From a delta proteobacterium NaphS2 (GTDB lineage Bacteria; Desulfobacterota; DSM-4660; Desulfatiglandales; Desulfatiglandaceae), in contig ADZZ01000090.1 of the NCBI GenBank assembly GCA_000179315.1, positions 1 to 64,000 of the forward strand: a DNA stretch of 64,000 nt. The letters are read 5' to 3'. Positions within the stretch are counted from its first letter, which is position 1, and every line of letters begins with the position of its first letter. The position numbers and the translations under genes are program-made. The notes beneath the pieces were generated by a model. The model had not been told where the DNA came from. It worked only from the letters and a program-made list of their open reading frames with translations, and searched no databases. Shown here one piece after another: positions 43,947-53,617 of the stretch.

Positions 43947-45425
43947 CAATGTCATTAACTTAGCAGATTGCTTTGTAATTTTGGTAATAGTTTCTCGGCG
44001 GCATTTTCTTTCTTTGAAATTTTCTGCCAGGCCTGATGGGTTCAACCGTTTGGACGAGAAATTCGCGTAGGGCAGCGATGATTTCGGAGACCAAATCTTT
44101 CGAACGGAAAAAGAGCGCCGGAATAATGCGTTTCATCTCGGAATAGGCCTGAGCATAGTTGACCTGATACAGGTACTTTCTGGTTTTATAGGCAACATCA
44201 ATGTCTTCACTTGTGGTGCTGGCAATTACTGCAGTGAGATTTTTGGCGAAAACCTTGGCATGGAAATCCTGATGCACAGATTCCACCGATTTTCCGGAAA
44301 AGTTTTCAATTTCGATCCAGGATTTCATTTTCTTGTAGTCTTCTTCAACGGGCCACCGGAGGTGATATAGTTCACGAAAAAGCTCGCAAGGCAAAGCCTT
44401 TTTGTCGATAAGGGAGGTGATGAGCACTTCTGTTTCGCCGGTATCCAATTCAACCCGGATCAGCCGTAATTTCAGTGAGCTGATTTCAAGGCCCAGTTCT
44501 TTGCATTTTTTGATTGATGAGGTAAAAACAGGCAGGGAAATAATCGCCTCTTGTTTCCCGGAATTGACGAATTTGCGTATGATTTTCCATTTTGTTGCGG
44601 ATATTCGGGCACAAAAATCGGCACCCATGGACATAATCAGGTTAAACAGCCAATAGGCGGGATAACCCCGATCAAGTAGGATCAGATCACCAACGGTGAG
44701 TTTGAAAAAATGTCGGGCGGCCAGTTCTCTTTCTCCCACACTTTTCGGAGATATGATTGAATCGATACTGACCCGGTTGAGCGGGTCAAACATCTGGGAT
44801 ACACGTGCCATAGGTCGATTATCACCCTTGGTATTGTGCCAAACACCGAAATATTCCAGAATACTTTGTATTTTTGGCAAGTGAAGCAATGTTCCGTCCA
44901 CCGCCAGCAAGTTATATCCATTCCATTGATTTACTGGCATTTTTTTGTAAAAAAATTCGGCAATCTGTTCATTGAGTTCGATAAACGCATTATAGGAAAA
45001 TTTCAGTCTGGCTTTTGCCAGGGCGACTTTTGAAATGAACTTCATGGGGAGATCTGAGGGTATCAAAATGCGAAAGAAACGGTTCAGCTCATTTTGATAA
45101 GAACCGGTAGCTAGATCGATTAGAAAGATAATCAAGGTTGGAAAGGGCAGTTTTCTTTTACGGGTAAAGTCTTTTTCAGATTTCCTGTGACGATGAAGAA
45201 AATCCTGGGAAAAGATAAGTTTTTTAATGACATCAATAACATTGGCACAGTTCTGGAAAAGCAGGGTCCGTGCCAAAAATTCCAGTTTCTTTAAATTTTT
45301 TTGACATTTTTTCCTCCAGCAAATATAGAGTAACATATTGAATACATTGTAATTGTATAACATATTGTCACGACAATTTGAAGTACTTTATTGGTTTTAC
45401 TGTAGTTCTTAAGTTAATGGCATTG
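43947..45425 (-). mobile_element. IS4-family insertion sequence
   Basis: 1479 bp with inverted tips CAATGTCATTAACTTA and TAAGTTAATGGCATTG (one mismatch), a single transposase, and a perfect 10-bp target duplication. All fit the IS4 family. It inserted into the spacer after the acetyltransferase gene of the EPS cluster. Confidence 0.92.
43960..45363 (-). CDS. IS4-family transposase
   Basis: Up to 467 residues; a later ATG that drops 9-10 residues is possible. DDE residues: LLAVDGTLLHLP, DLILLDRGYPAYWLF, and YHLRWPVEEDYKKMK, which gives the family Y-(2)-R-(3)-E-(6)-K signature. The N-terminus (KSEKDFTRKRKLPFPTLIIF) is also typical. Intact, so probably active. Confidence 0.92.
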   Translation of the reverse strand: MLYNYNVFNMLLYICWRKKCQKNLKKLEFLARTLLFQNCANVIDVIKKLIFSQDFLHRHRKSEKDFTRKRKLPFPTLIIFLIDLATGSYQNELNRFFRILIPSDLPMKFISKVALAKARLKFSYNAFIELNEQIAEFFYKKMPVNQWNGYNLLAVDGTLLHLPKIQSILEYFGVWHNTKGDNRPMARVSQMFDPLNRVSIDSIISPKSVGERELAARHFFKLTVGDLILLDRGYPAYWLFNLIMSMGADFCARISATKWKIIRKFVNSGKQEAIISLPVFTSSIKKCKELGLEISSLKLRLIRVELDTGETEVLITSLIDKKALPCELFRELYHLRWPVEEDYKKMKSWIEIENFSGKSVESVHQDFHAKVFAKNLTAVIASTTSEDIDVAYKTRKYLYQVNYAQAYSEMKRIIPALFFRSKDLVSEIIAALREFLVQTVEPIRPGRKFQRKKMPPRNYYQNYKAIC

Positions 45426-45446
45426 TTTTGTCATCAACATCTTTTA

Positions 45447-45452
45447 AATATT
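45447..45452. repeat. 6-bp target duplication of IS copy D, left
   Basis: AATATT before the left end, repeated at 50129-50134 after the right end. This is the only copy of this IS in the window with such a duplication. Confidence 0.8.
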
Positions 45453-45666
45453 GAGCCAATTTAAGAGAGCGACGAATAAGGCGGAATTCTCGATGGGGGA
45501 AGGTTCGGCGGAAAGATTTGGTTATGGGGCAAGTAGAAATTGTTGGAAATCGGAGGCGTTGCGATAGGAAAATCGGGTGAATATGTCTTGGGACGAAAAT
45601 TGGAAAACAGAACTCCCTTGTCCATTTTGGACGTTTTTGTCGGCGCTATGATTTTGTCGGGACTCT

Positions 45667-47493
45667 CTACTCCCTCTGAACAAGATTGAGGATGAATTTC
45701 GGAACCGATGGCCCGGGGACAAAGAATTTTGGCGGAGATTTGTTATCCTGAAGATTTTTCTTCAATGCTAACGTGACCTTGACGATGAAACAGGCAACCC
45801 GCTTTAGCAGCACAACAATTGCGGCCATTTGCGAAAGTATCCCGGCATGTTCCAAGCCCCGTATTTTTGGTTTGGAAAGAATGAAAAAATCCTCTTTGGC
45901 CGTGGCGTTGGTTCTCTCCGCCGCCGATCGAAGTGCCTTGAGCTTCTGATGACGGTCCGTACCCCGAATGACTTCCGCAATGAGCCTGGGAAATTCATGG
46001 ATGGACATGTGTTTGGTGAACCCGTGATAATTGATCCAATGAGGACAACGATCAATATACTTACGAATTTCAGGATCTTTTGAATCGATACACTGCCGTC
46101 GGCAACTGAAACTTGCTCTTTGACAAGAAAAATCAAAGCCATTTGGACGGGTCAAAACCCCGCAAGGCGCATATGGCCAACCATTCCGATCATAGCCTCT
46201 TTCCTTTAATGCAGCGGCAGAAACATTTTCACTGCGAGGATTATAGTCAATGATAGGGATGGCGCCATGGGATCTGGAAAAAGCAAAATTGTCATGCTCA
46301 TCATATTTGGCATCCGCCAGATCGATCTTTGAGGCCTTGCCGTGATGCTCAAGAATCTGTTCCCGGTTGATGATGTAATGTTTGCCCTCATGGGCATTTC
46401 CCGCCAGGGTGCTGCAGGCCACCGGCAATTCCAGGCCAAGGTCCAGCTCTACAGAGGTGTCGATCACCGCATTAAATCCGAAAATTTTCTGTTTTCGGTT
46501 AGGGTTCTGGGGATCTCGGCGAACTCCAACACGGGCTTCCATGTCAGCGGGTAATTTGGGGCATTTGAAAAAGAAGGAATCAGAAACAATGCTGTCACTC
46601 ATTACGATCCGCGTAATGGCACCTCTTTTTACCACGAGGTCCAGACATGCCTTACGCAATTCATCTTCAAGCTCAAAAATGCCGTTAAAAATACTGGGCT
46701 CTTCGGGATCCGACTCTTTCAAGAAAAGGCTCAAAACCTCAATTTTGGGACGCGGTTTATCCTCGGGGAAATTTGTGGATGGACAGGGGAGTTTAACGCG
46801 GATCTCTTTTCCGGGAATGATCTTTTCAGGGTTTCTGAGCCGATTAAGAACTCTTTGACGAACGTTTTGAATCACGCCCTTAAATTCAATGAATTTGCAT
46901 TCGTCACAGAAATACGTACAGCCTTTATATCTGGCGTTGGTATGGAAAAGCGTACCGTCGGTGGTCAGGATTTTGTATGAGATCATCCCCAGGTGTTCAA
47001 CGATTTCCACAAGGACATGAAAGATTGCGTTATAGAGTTTTTCACCCAAGCGATCTTTGAAATGGGTAAACGTTCCCTCACACGGAATATCCGCTTTATT
47101 GATGCCGGCATAGAGACGATAGTGTTTCCCCTTTTCTTTATCATGAAGCGTTTCGACAAAGTTCTTCATGCTGGAAAATTTTTCGAGATACCGAAAAAGG
47201 TCCACCAGAAAGATGCTGACAGGATCGTAGGCCTGGCCCCTGAAAGAGTATTTATGAGCAACAATCGCCCTTACAAAGGAAAAATCAATAAGGGATGTGA
47301 CAAACCGGGAGAGGCCACCTGCAATGCGCCCGTCCGGATGGATCTTAACATGTCGAGGTTTGAAGGTGTATTTGGACAGCCAGAATTCCTCGGGCTTTGG
47401 AAAAGGGCGATGATGTTTGTCATGGATTTTAATGCGAATACGATTGAGCTTTTTGACGGCATTTCCAATGGCAAATGGCGCCAGATTTCTCAA
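45667..47493 (-). CDS. DDE transposase of IS copy D
   Basis: 608 residues from a TTG start (AGGAGG 9 nt upstream, at about 47507). TTDGTLFHTN, GCTYFCDEC, DLADAKYDEHDNF and AAERTNATAKED all present, with the complete C-terminus (KFFVPGPSVPKFILNLVQRE). Almost identical to copy B over shared length. Confidence 0.88.
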   Translation of the reverse strand: MRNLAPFAIGNAVKKLNRIRIKIHDKHHRPFPKPEEFWLSKYTFKPRHVKIHPDGRIAGGLSRFVTSLIDFSFVRAIVAHKYSFRGQAYDPVSIFLVDLFRYLEKFSSMKNFVETLHDKEKGKHYRLYAGINKADIPCEGTFTHFKDRLGEKLYNAIFHVLVEIVEHLGMISYKILTTDGTLFHTNARYKGCTYFCDECKFIEFKGVIQNVRQRVLNRLRNPEKIIPGKEIRVKLPCPSTNFPEDKPRPKIEVLSLFLKESDPEEPSIFNGIFELEDELRKACLDLVVKRGAITRIVMSDSIVSDSFFFKCPKLPADMEARVGVRRDPQNPNRKQKIFGFNAVIDTSVELDLGLELPVACSTLAGNAHEGKHYIINREQILEHHGKASKIDLADAKYDEHDNFAFSRSHGAIPIIDYNPRSENVSAAALKERGYDRNGWPYAPCGVLTRPNGFDFSCQRASFSCRRQCIDSKDPEIRKYIDRCPHWINYHGFTKHMSIHEFPRLIAEVIRGTDRHQKLKALRSAAERTNATAKEDFFILSKPKIRGLEHAGILSQMAAIVVLLKRVACFIVKVTLALKKNLQDNKSPPKFFVPGPSVPKFILNLVQRE

Positions 47494-47518
47494 TCCTTGG
47501 TCCCTCCTGGATAAAGGA

Positions 47519-47857
47519 TCATGAGGTGTTCTCTTCCGGCTTTTTCAATATGGTGAATGTGTTTGGTGCAACCCGTTCAAACATTCGCCCGCTTTTGACC
47601 TTCTTTGTTATGGCGGAAACAATGCTTTCTCGATCGAGATCCATGTTGAAATTCTTTTTGGCAAGATCAATGATGTCGGTGACATGAAGCGGTTTTTGCG
47701 AAGAAAGAAGTATGTCGTGTATAACACTCATTTGCGACCTACCCTTGCCTCTGGGCATAAATTTAGGCGCTTCTTCTTTTTTCAGGAATTGGCGTATAAC
47801 CTTCAGCTGGGACTTAAGGAGTGATTCTTGGAGCTTAGCCCATTCATTGATATCCAT
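47519..47857 (-). CDS. IS-associated HARE-HTH protein (copy D)
   Basis: 112 residues from ATG 47857 (a start two codons earlier is possible): NEWAKLQESLLKSQLKVIRQ, HDILLSSQKPLHVTDIIDLA, ESIVSAITKKVKSGRMFERV and NTFTILKKPEENTS. Same winged-helix plan as copies A and C but with about 25 percent changed residues, so the copies form two subgroups (A/C and B/D). Confidence 0.75.
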   Translation of the reverse strand: MDINEWAKLQESLLKSQLKVIRQFLKKEEAPKFMPRGKGRSQMSVIHDILLSSQKPLHVTDIIDLAKKNFNMDLDRESIVSAITKKVKSGRMFERVAPNTFTILKKPEENTS

Positions 47858-48637
47858 AAGCAATTCCTTTCATCTAAAAAATTGGCTACCACAATAAAGG
47901 TGGGTCTGTCAAGCTAAAAAACATATGATCCGGAAGAATCATCTGTATTTCAAAGAATTAGTACAAGGTAAGTCATGGAGTCAAGGCGGATTTATCGACG
48001 GGGCACTCAAATGAAGCTGGAATATGCAATGCAGGCGTACAGACCACTCGAAATTTGGAAAAGATGGGTTGAGTGCGCCAGGCCAAGCCTGGAAGGAGGG
48101 GAGACATAGCATCATATGTTGAAACTCTTTGTTGGGACCCTGTAGGTATCCAATCCTACCCGGCCAAGCGTGCTGGCAGCCGGAACCGAGTGTTGCGTGG
48201 TGCCGGGGTAACCCGGGCTGCGAAGCGTACACAGGGAACCTGTAGGCCGTGTGATAGAGCCTCGAAAGTTTTTGTAGCGGAAGCCGACGCCGTTCAACCA
48301 GCGGAAGGCAACATCCTGTTCACTTGTCAGCAAGGGGTGGCAGGGTTCCGCCGGGGTCAAAGAGCAGGGCATGCGGGTAGGGGGTCCTCCAGGAACCTGG
48401 GAGGCCCTGTCATCTCCGCTGGATATGATCGGGAAGGGAATCCCGGATATCAAGCCCCGGCCCGAAGTGGGAAGTGTATGACCCAGTTTGGGAGCAAAAC
48501 AATCATGCACCGATGCGGTATCTGAAGGTGAAGGCAACGAAGCCTAAGGAGATGGATGTCAGGGAGTCGGAGTGTCCAGTATTACCGATGAAGCAGGGGA
48601 ACCGGCCCGAGGGACCCTGTAGAGGGAAGGGGGCACC

Positions 48638-49966
48638 ATGGTAGAGGAACCTTTGGAGGGAAAGATGCAAGGGACATCGAGACCTGAAAGCGTCTCAACG
48701 AGACTTCAAAGGATAGCGAAGTTGTCCAGGGAAGTGCCGGAGATGGTATGGACCACACTGGCACACCACATTGACATTGACTTACTCAGGGAGGCATATC
48801 GGCTGACGCGGAAAGACGGGGCTGTAGGGGTGGATGGACAAACGGCAAAGGCGTATAGTGAAAATCTTGAAGAAAATCTTCGAGACCTTTTGAACCGTTT
48901 CAAATCCGGTGATTACAAGGCACCGCCGGTCAGAAGAACGTATGTGCCAAAAGGGGATGGAAAGCGAACGAGGCCGATTGGGATACCGACATTTGAGGAC
49001 AAAGTTCTTCAGCGGGCGGTGTCCATGGTTCTGAACGCAGTGTATGAGCAGGATTTTCTTGACTGCTCATATGGTTTTCGCCCCGGTCGATCGGCACATG
49101 ATGCCCTTGAGGAGTTGAGGAAAGACGCCATGAGTTTGGGTGGCGGACATGTGCTTGAGCTGGATATCAAGAAATGTTTCGACGTCTTGGATCATGGTCA
49201 TCTCAGAACCTTTCTGGACAAACGGGTACGTGACGGCGTGATACGAAAGGCCATTGATAAATGGCTGAAGGCGGGTGTACTGGAAGCGGGAACCATAAGC
49301 CATCCTGAGACCGGAACCCCTCAAGGAGGGGTCGTTTCGCCAATTTTGATGAACATCTATCTTCATGAGGTGTTGGATAAATGGTTCGTTCAGGAGGTAA
49401 GGCCGCGTCTCCATGAGGAAGCGTATCTGAAAAGGTACGCTGATGATGCTGTGATGGTATTCTGCAGCAAGGTGGATGCGGACAGAGTGATGGAAGTCCT
49501 ACCCAAGAGGTTTGGCCGATTTGGTTTGACCCTTCACCCTGAAAAGACGGGGCTGATCAGGTTTACCCGGCCAGGTCCCGGTAACAGGGGGTCTGGCTCT
49601 TTTGATTTTTTGGGATTTACCCATTACTGGGCCAGATCCCGTAAAGGGAACTGGGTGGTGAAGCAGAAGACGGCCAAAGATCGATTTTCGCGGGCGCTGA
49701 AACGTATTGGGCAGTGGTGCCGGACGCATCGGCATTGGCCGGTATCCGAGCAGCACCGTTTATTGTCTCTTAAGTTACGAGGACATGCCCAGTACTACTA
49801 CATTCGCGGTAATTCCTCGGCGGTCAGTCGGTTTTACCATGAAGTCCGTAGCATTTGGCGGAAATGGTTGAACCGTCGTTCTCAGCGGTCACGAATGACT
49901 TGGGAACGTTTTACCCGTCTTCGTAAAATGTATCCGTTTCCAGCACCGAAACTTGCACGCTCTTGA
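48638..49966 (+). CDS. ltrA: Group II intron reverse transcriptase/maturase
   Basis: 442 residues. Reverse transcriptase blocks: [95 protein letters not shown], and catalytic [11 protein letters not shown]. The thumb/maturase domain follows ([20 protein letters not shown]). The protein ends soon after, with no HNH endonuclease domain, as in several bacterial intron classes. Intact, hence the intron may be mobile. Confidence 0.95.
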   Translation: MVEEPLEGKMQGTSRPESVSTRLQRIAKLSREVPEMVWTTLAHHIDIDLLREAYRLTRKDGAVGVDGQTAKAYSENLEENLRDLLNRFKSGDYKAPPVRRTYVPKGDGKRTRPIGIPTFEDKVLQRAVSMVLNAVYEQDFLDCSYGFRPGRSAHDALEELRKDAMSLGGGHVLELDIKKCFDVLDHGHLRTFLDKRVRDGVIRKAIDKWLKAGVLEAGTISHPETGTPQGGVVSPILMNIYLHEVLDKWFVQEVRPRLHEEAYLKRYADDAVMVFCSKVDADRVMEVLPKRFGRFGLTLHPEKTGLIRFTRPGPGNRGSGSFDFLGFTHYWARSRKGNWVVKQKTAKDRFSRALKRIGQWCRTHRHWPVSEQHRLLSLKLRGHAQYYYIRGNSSAVSRFYHEVRSIWRKWLNRRSQRSRMTWERFTRLRKMYPFPAPKLARS

Positions 49967-49991
49967 TCACGTAGCGAGACCCTGTCATGAA

Positions 49992-50024
49992 GAGCCGGAT
50001 GCGTTAATCGCGCACGTCCGGATC
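49992..50024 (+). ncRNA. Group II intron domain V (copy 2)
   Basis: Same 33-nt hairpin as at 771-803, 25 bp after the maturase stop, followed by the domain VI stem (GGGGGAG with TTTCCCCC). Confidence 0.88.
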
Positions 50025-50212
50025 TGTGGGGGTTGGGGGAGAGAAATTTCCCCCTTCTACCCGACTCGACTTAGCGCAAGTTGGCAAGGTTGTCGCCCGC
50101 AGGGCGTTTCGGAGTCTTAAATTGGCTCAATATTGACAATTGAAAAAATAGTTAAGTAAGAAAGCGTCTTAATTTTCAAAAATATAAATAATATTCGGAT
50201 AAGGGGAATTTT

Positions 50213-51322
50213 ATGAAGATACCATTAGTTGACCTTAAGGCACAATACAATACAATCAAAACTGACATAGACGATGCCATTCAGGCCGTAATTGATGAAA
50301 CAGCGTTCATTAAAGGTAAGCATGTAGAGCGATTTGAAAAATCATATGCTGAAAAGCACGGTACCAAACATTGTATCGGTGTTGCTAATGGGACAGATGC
50401 GATCTATATCTCTCTCAAGGCCCTTGGAATAGGCGAGGGCGACGAAGTGATTACAGTTGCCAACAGTTGGATTTCAACATCTGAAACGATTACCCAGGCT
50501 GGCGCAAAGCCTGTCTTTGTAGATATTGATCCTAACTATTACACGATAGATCATACATTGATTGAAGAAAAGATTACGCCAAAAACAAAGGCGGTTATTC
50601 CAGTCCATCTTTTTGGTCAGCCCGCGGAAATAGAAAAAATAAACCAGATTTGTGAAGCGCATAATCTTCATTTGATAGAGGATTGTGCACAAGCGCATTT
50701 TGCGGAATTTAACAGTCAGCGTGTCGGCACGTTCGGTGTCGCGGGGACTTTCAGCTTCTTTCCCGGGAAAAACCTCGGAGCATATGGTGACGCCGGTGCT
50801 ATCATAACCAATGATGATGATTTTGCAGTAAAAGCTCGTATGTATGCCAATCATGGCGCTTTGGTTAAACATAAACACCAAATTGAGGGGATCAACAGCC
50901 GGTTGGATGGCATGCAAGCGGCCATTTTGTCTGTGAAGCTTAACCATATTGATAAATGGAATAGCAACAGGCTGAAAAACGCCATTTTGTATAATAAATT
51001 ATTAAACGGTGTTGATGGTATAGAAACTCCCAAAATCCACGAAAATGTTAAACATGTATTTCATTTGTATGTAATCAGGGTGGCGAATAGAGAGGCATTG
51101 CAGAAGCATTTAGCAGAAAACGGAATATCAACCGGGATACATTACCCAACCCCATTGCCGCTATTGCCCGCCTATACTTATCTAAAATACACACATTCCG
51201 ATTTCCCTGTAGCAAGTGACTATATGGATAAAATTTTGTCCCTACCGATGTTTCCGGAACTAAAGGATGAGCAAATAAGCTATATTGTTGGATGTATGAA
51301 GAAATTTGTCACTGGCAAATGA
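50213..51322 (+). CDS. DegT/DnrJ/EryC1 aminotransferase, WbpE/WlbC-like
   Basis: 369 residues. MKIPLVDLKAQYNTIKTDID at the start, GVANGTDAIYISLKALGIGE and EDCAQAHFAEFNSQRVGTFG for PLP binding, and the Schiff-base lysine in SFFPGKNLGAYGDAGA (about residue 184). It would aminate the 3-keto sugar made by the WbpB-like enzyme. AAGGGGAA lies 6 nt before the ATG. It was next to the acetyltransferase gene before the IS insertions. Confidence 0.88.
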   Translation: MKIPLVDLKAQYNTIKTDIDDAIQAVIDETAFIKGKHVERFEKSYAEKHGTKHCIGVANGTDAIYISLKALGIGEGDEVITVANSWISTSETITQAGAKPVFVDIDPNYYTIDHTLIEEKITPKTKAVIPVHLFGQPAEIEKINQICEAHNLHLIEDCAQAHFAEFNSQRVGTFGVAGTFSFFPGKNLGAYGDAGAIITNDDDFAVKARMYANHGALVKHKHQIEGINSRLDGMQAAILSVKLNHIDKWNSNRLKNAILYNKLLNGVDGIETPKIHENVKHVFHLYVIRVANREALQKHLAENGISTGIHYPTPLPLLPAYTYLKYTHSDFPVASDYMDKILSLPMFPELKDEQISYIVGCMKKFVTGK

Positions 51323-51389
51323 TGAAAGATCATTATACCTTTTTCGCGGGAAGGAAAATTTGCTGCCGTCGGAACCAGTCGGTTTTTCA

Positions 51390-52514
51390 ATGTATTTGAA
51401 TTCTTGCTTCAGGGCTGCCCTTTTTAACAGGATTAAATATCTCTCAATTTTATTCGCAGTTTTTTGCATCGTTTTTCCTTGCCAGGCTTGTTGTGCTCCG
51501 ACTTGGCTGAAGGTTGAGAAGATTGTGTACGGAGCTAAACCTGAAGGTCGCGGACCAATTGGTGGGGGTAAAGGCTATGCAAACATCATTATCAAAGGAG
51601 ACTACACCATTCGAGACCTTGACGGCTTGTTAAAATCTCTGGCGGTAGCAAAGAAAGGAGAAGTTGTTTTTATTCCAGGAGAAACAGTGATTGACCTGAC
51701 CGCTCGCATCTATATTGAAAAGTTAGTACTGAATGTTCCCGAAGGCGTTACCTTGGCTGGAGATCGCGGGTATAAAGGCTCTAAGGGCGCACTCCTCACA
51801 AGTGATGCGCTAAAGACTCCCGTTATGATACAGGCGGCGGGAAGTAATGTGCGCATTACCGGCCTGCGAATCCGGGGGCCCAACCCCAAGCGCTATCTTG
51901 ACCACCATCGGCGCGCCTTGGGACCTAACGGACGGGGCCGCAAATATTACTACATGTTTCCTGTCTCAATTGGAATTTTATCCCAATACCCCAGTCTAGA
52001 AGTAGACAATTGTGAAATTTCAGCCTTCTCGCACAGTGGCATTCGTCTGGCTAACGGTATGGATCATAATATCCATCACAACTTCATTCACCATTGTCAG
52101 TATAATGGCCTGGGCTATGGTGTCTCGAGCAATACGGCACAGTCTTTGATTGAATATAACCTGTTCAATTGGAATCGGCACTCGATTGCAGGAACGGGTC
52201 GCCCTGGCTGTAGTTACGTGGCCCGGCACAATATCCAGCTCGAAATGTCGCTGAGCCATTGCTTTGATATGCACGGGGGACGCGATCGACATGACGGCAC
52301 AGACACGGCGGGAACTTCTATCGAGATTTACAATAATACGTTCTACGCTAGCCAAACTCCTGTGGTAATTCGCGGTATTCCGGAAAATGGATGTAAAGTC
52401 TACCATAACAGATTTCCAAAGTGTGACAAATCTACACAGGCTGTATCCTCGTACACAAGGACGGCGGTTTTTGATAACCTCTACGGTGAGGCTGCTAAAG
52501 CTACGAAGAAATAG
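51390..52514 (+). CDS. Exported right-handed beta-helix (pectate-lyase-like) protein
   Basis: 374 residues from ATG 51390. A signal peptide is visible (YLSILFAVFCIVFPCQACCA), with the Cys possibly a lipobox-like site. The body has repeating NVRITGLRIRGPNP, SLEVDNCEISAFSHSGIRLA, NIHHNFIHHCQYNGLGYGVS and IEIYNNTFYASQTPVVI strands, the NosD/PbH1 pattern. It could cleave or bind the exported polysaccharide. It separates two aminotransferase genes, one of them a relic, and is likely an insertion into an older order. Confidence 0.75.
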   Translation: MYLNSCFRAALFNRIKYLSILFAVFCIVFPCQACCAPTWLKVEKIVYGAKPEGRGPIGGGKGYANIIIKGDYTIRDLDGLLKSLAVAKKGEVVFIPGETVIDLTARIYIEKLVLNVPEGVTLAGDRGYKGSKGALLTSDALKTPVMIQAAGSNVRITGLRIRGPNPKRYLDHHRRALGPNGRGRKYYYMFPVSIGILSQYPSLEVDNCEISAFSHSGIRLANGMDHNIHHNFIHHCQYNGLGYGVSSNTAQSLIEYNLFNWNRHSIAGTGRPGCSYVARHNIQLEMSLSHCFDMHGGRDRHDGTDTAGTSIEIYNNTFYASQTPVVIRGIPENGCKVYHNRFPKCDKSTQAVSSYTRTAVFDNLYGEAAKATKK

Positions 52515-52538
52515 AAAAGGAGAAAATCTCAAAAAATA

Positions 52539-52862
52539 TTGTTGGAAGTCGTTGTGGGGATTGAAACGCCCAGGGAGCTTGAAATGACCGAATGCGTTTA
52601 TCATCTGTATGTTATCCAGACCGATGATCGGGATGGGCTGCAGAAATACCTGGGCGACCATAGTATTGCCTCAGGGCTGCATTATCCTGTTCCGTTGCAT
52701 CTGCAGAAGGCCTAAGAGTTTCTGGGGTACAGGGAAGGAGATTTTCCCTGTGCGGAGAGTCCAGCCAGAAGGATAATTTCACTTCCCATGTATCCTGAAC
52801 TTACCACGGAACAGATCAGCTATGTTTGTAATAACATAAGGGAATACATAAAAGGTTCATGA
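52539..52862 (+). pseudogene. DegT aminotransferase, C-terminal remnant
   Basis: The frame reads VGIETPRELEMTECVYHLYV, YLGDHSIASGLHYPVPLHLQ, an internal TAA at about 52713, then FPCAERPARRIISLPMYPEL and EQISYVCNNIREYIKGS. It aligns with the last third of 50213-51322. The N-terminal two thirds are gone. Followed by its own acetyltransferase gene, so it marks a second, decayed WbpB-D-E set. Confidence 0.85.
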
Positions 52863-53017
52863 GCCGCAATTGCTGAATTATCTTAGGGTGATGGATATAA
52901 ACTTGGCCTTCTGATCAAAATTACCCATCCCAAAAGGCCCAAATCAAGAGATTCATCCTTTAATCACTTTTAAGAAGTCAGCGTGCGCCCGTGTGTGGCA
53001 ATAAACGTGAGGTAAAC

Positions 53018-53497
53018 ATGAGTACAGGAATAAACACGATAGCAAATGACGTCAAACTGGGAAAGAACGTCCGCATATACAACTTCGTTAACGCCTACGG
53101 TTGTGAGATCGGCGATAACTCCCGGATCGGTACTTTTGTGGAGATTCAGAAAAACTCCCGGATCGGCCGACGGTGCAAGATATCATCCCACACCTTTATT
53201 TGTGAGGGCGTCACCATAGAGGATGAGGTCTTTATCGGGCATGGGGTCATGTTCATCAATGACCCTGATCCATCGGCAGTGAACCCGGACGGCACGCCGC
53301 AGACCGATGAAGACTGGGTGTGCGTCCCAACTCTTATCAAAAAAAGGGCGTCAATAGGGTCTAACGCCACAATTCTTTCAGGAGTGACCATTGGCGAGGG
53401 GGCGCTCGTTGGGGCTGGTGCCGTGGTGACAAGAGATGTTCCCGAAAATGCCGTGGTCGCCGGCAACCCAGCGATTTTTGTTAGGGACAGAAGATAG
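53018..53497 (+). CDS. Hexapeptide-repeat N-acetyltransferase, WbpD-like (second set)
   Basis: 159 residues from ATG 53018 (GTGAGG upstream). Left-handed beta-helix repeats (VKLGKNVRIYNFVNAYGCEI, IGTFVEIQKNSRIGRRCKIS, VTIEDEVFIGHGVMFINDPD) and the ending VPENAVVAGNPAIFV. Homologous to 43440-43913 but a distinct lineage. Confidence 0.85.
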   Translation: MSTGINTIANDVKLGKNVRIYNFVNAYGCEIGDNSRIGTFVEIQKNSRIGRRCKISSHTFICEGVTIEDEVFIGHGVMFINDPDPSAVNPDGTPQTDEDWVCVPTLIKKRASIGSNATILSGVTIGEGALVGAGAVVTRDVPENAVVAGNPAIFVRDRR

Positions 53498-53617
53498 CAT
53501 TTTTTTGAAAGTCTCAAACCCGTAGTGGATTCAAGACGCCGTCATTGCATTCCAGGCAAGCCCTTTCCCTTTTCATTTGCGATACATTCTTTAAAGCATC
53601 AGTCGGTTTAACATCCA

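Larger units (their letters stand above)
48073..50065 (+). mobile_element. Complete group II intron (copy 2) inside IS copy D
   Basis: Starts GTGCGCC, the conserved group II 5' end, and ends CTACCCGAC. Boundaries are exact because copies A, B, C and the solitary end at 19508 keep the joined site GGGTTGATCGACTTA; here GGGTTGA and TCGACTTA are separated. A candidate EBS1, TCAACC at 48294-48299, is complementary to the last six exon bases GGTTGA. A58-type branch adenosine lies 7 nt from the 3' end (50059). The intron reads in the direction opposite to the IS genes. Confidence 0.95.
45453..50128 (-). mobile_element. IS copy D, complete, carrying a group II intron
   Basis: Ends GAGCCAATTTAAGAG at 45453 and CTTAAATTGGCTC at 50128, with AATATT duplicated outside. 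Removing the 1993-bp intron leaves 2683 bp, the size of the other copies. Both IS genes are intact. It inserted 17 bp beyond the IS4 copy, between the acetyltransferase and aminotransferase genes of the EPS cluster. Confidence 0.92.

Noticed and set aside
48073-48525. Frames of 150 and 141 codons on both strands
   Set aside because: They lie in the structured 5' RNA part of the group II intron (domains I-IV), which is non-coding apart from the maturase gene.
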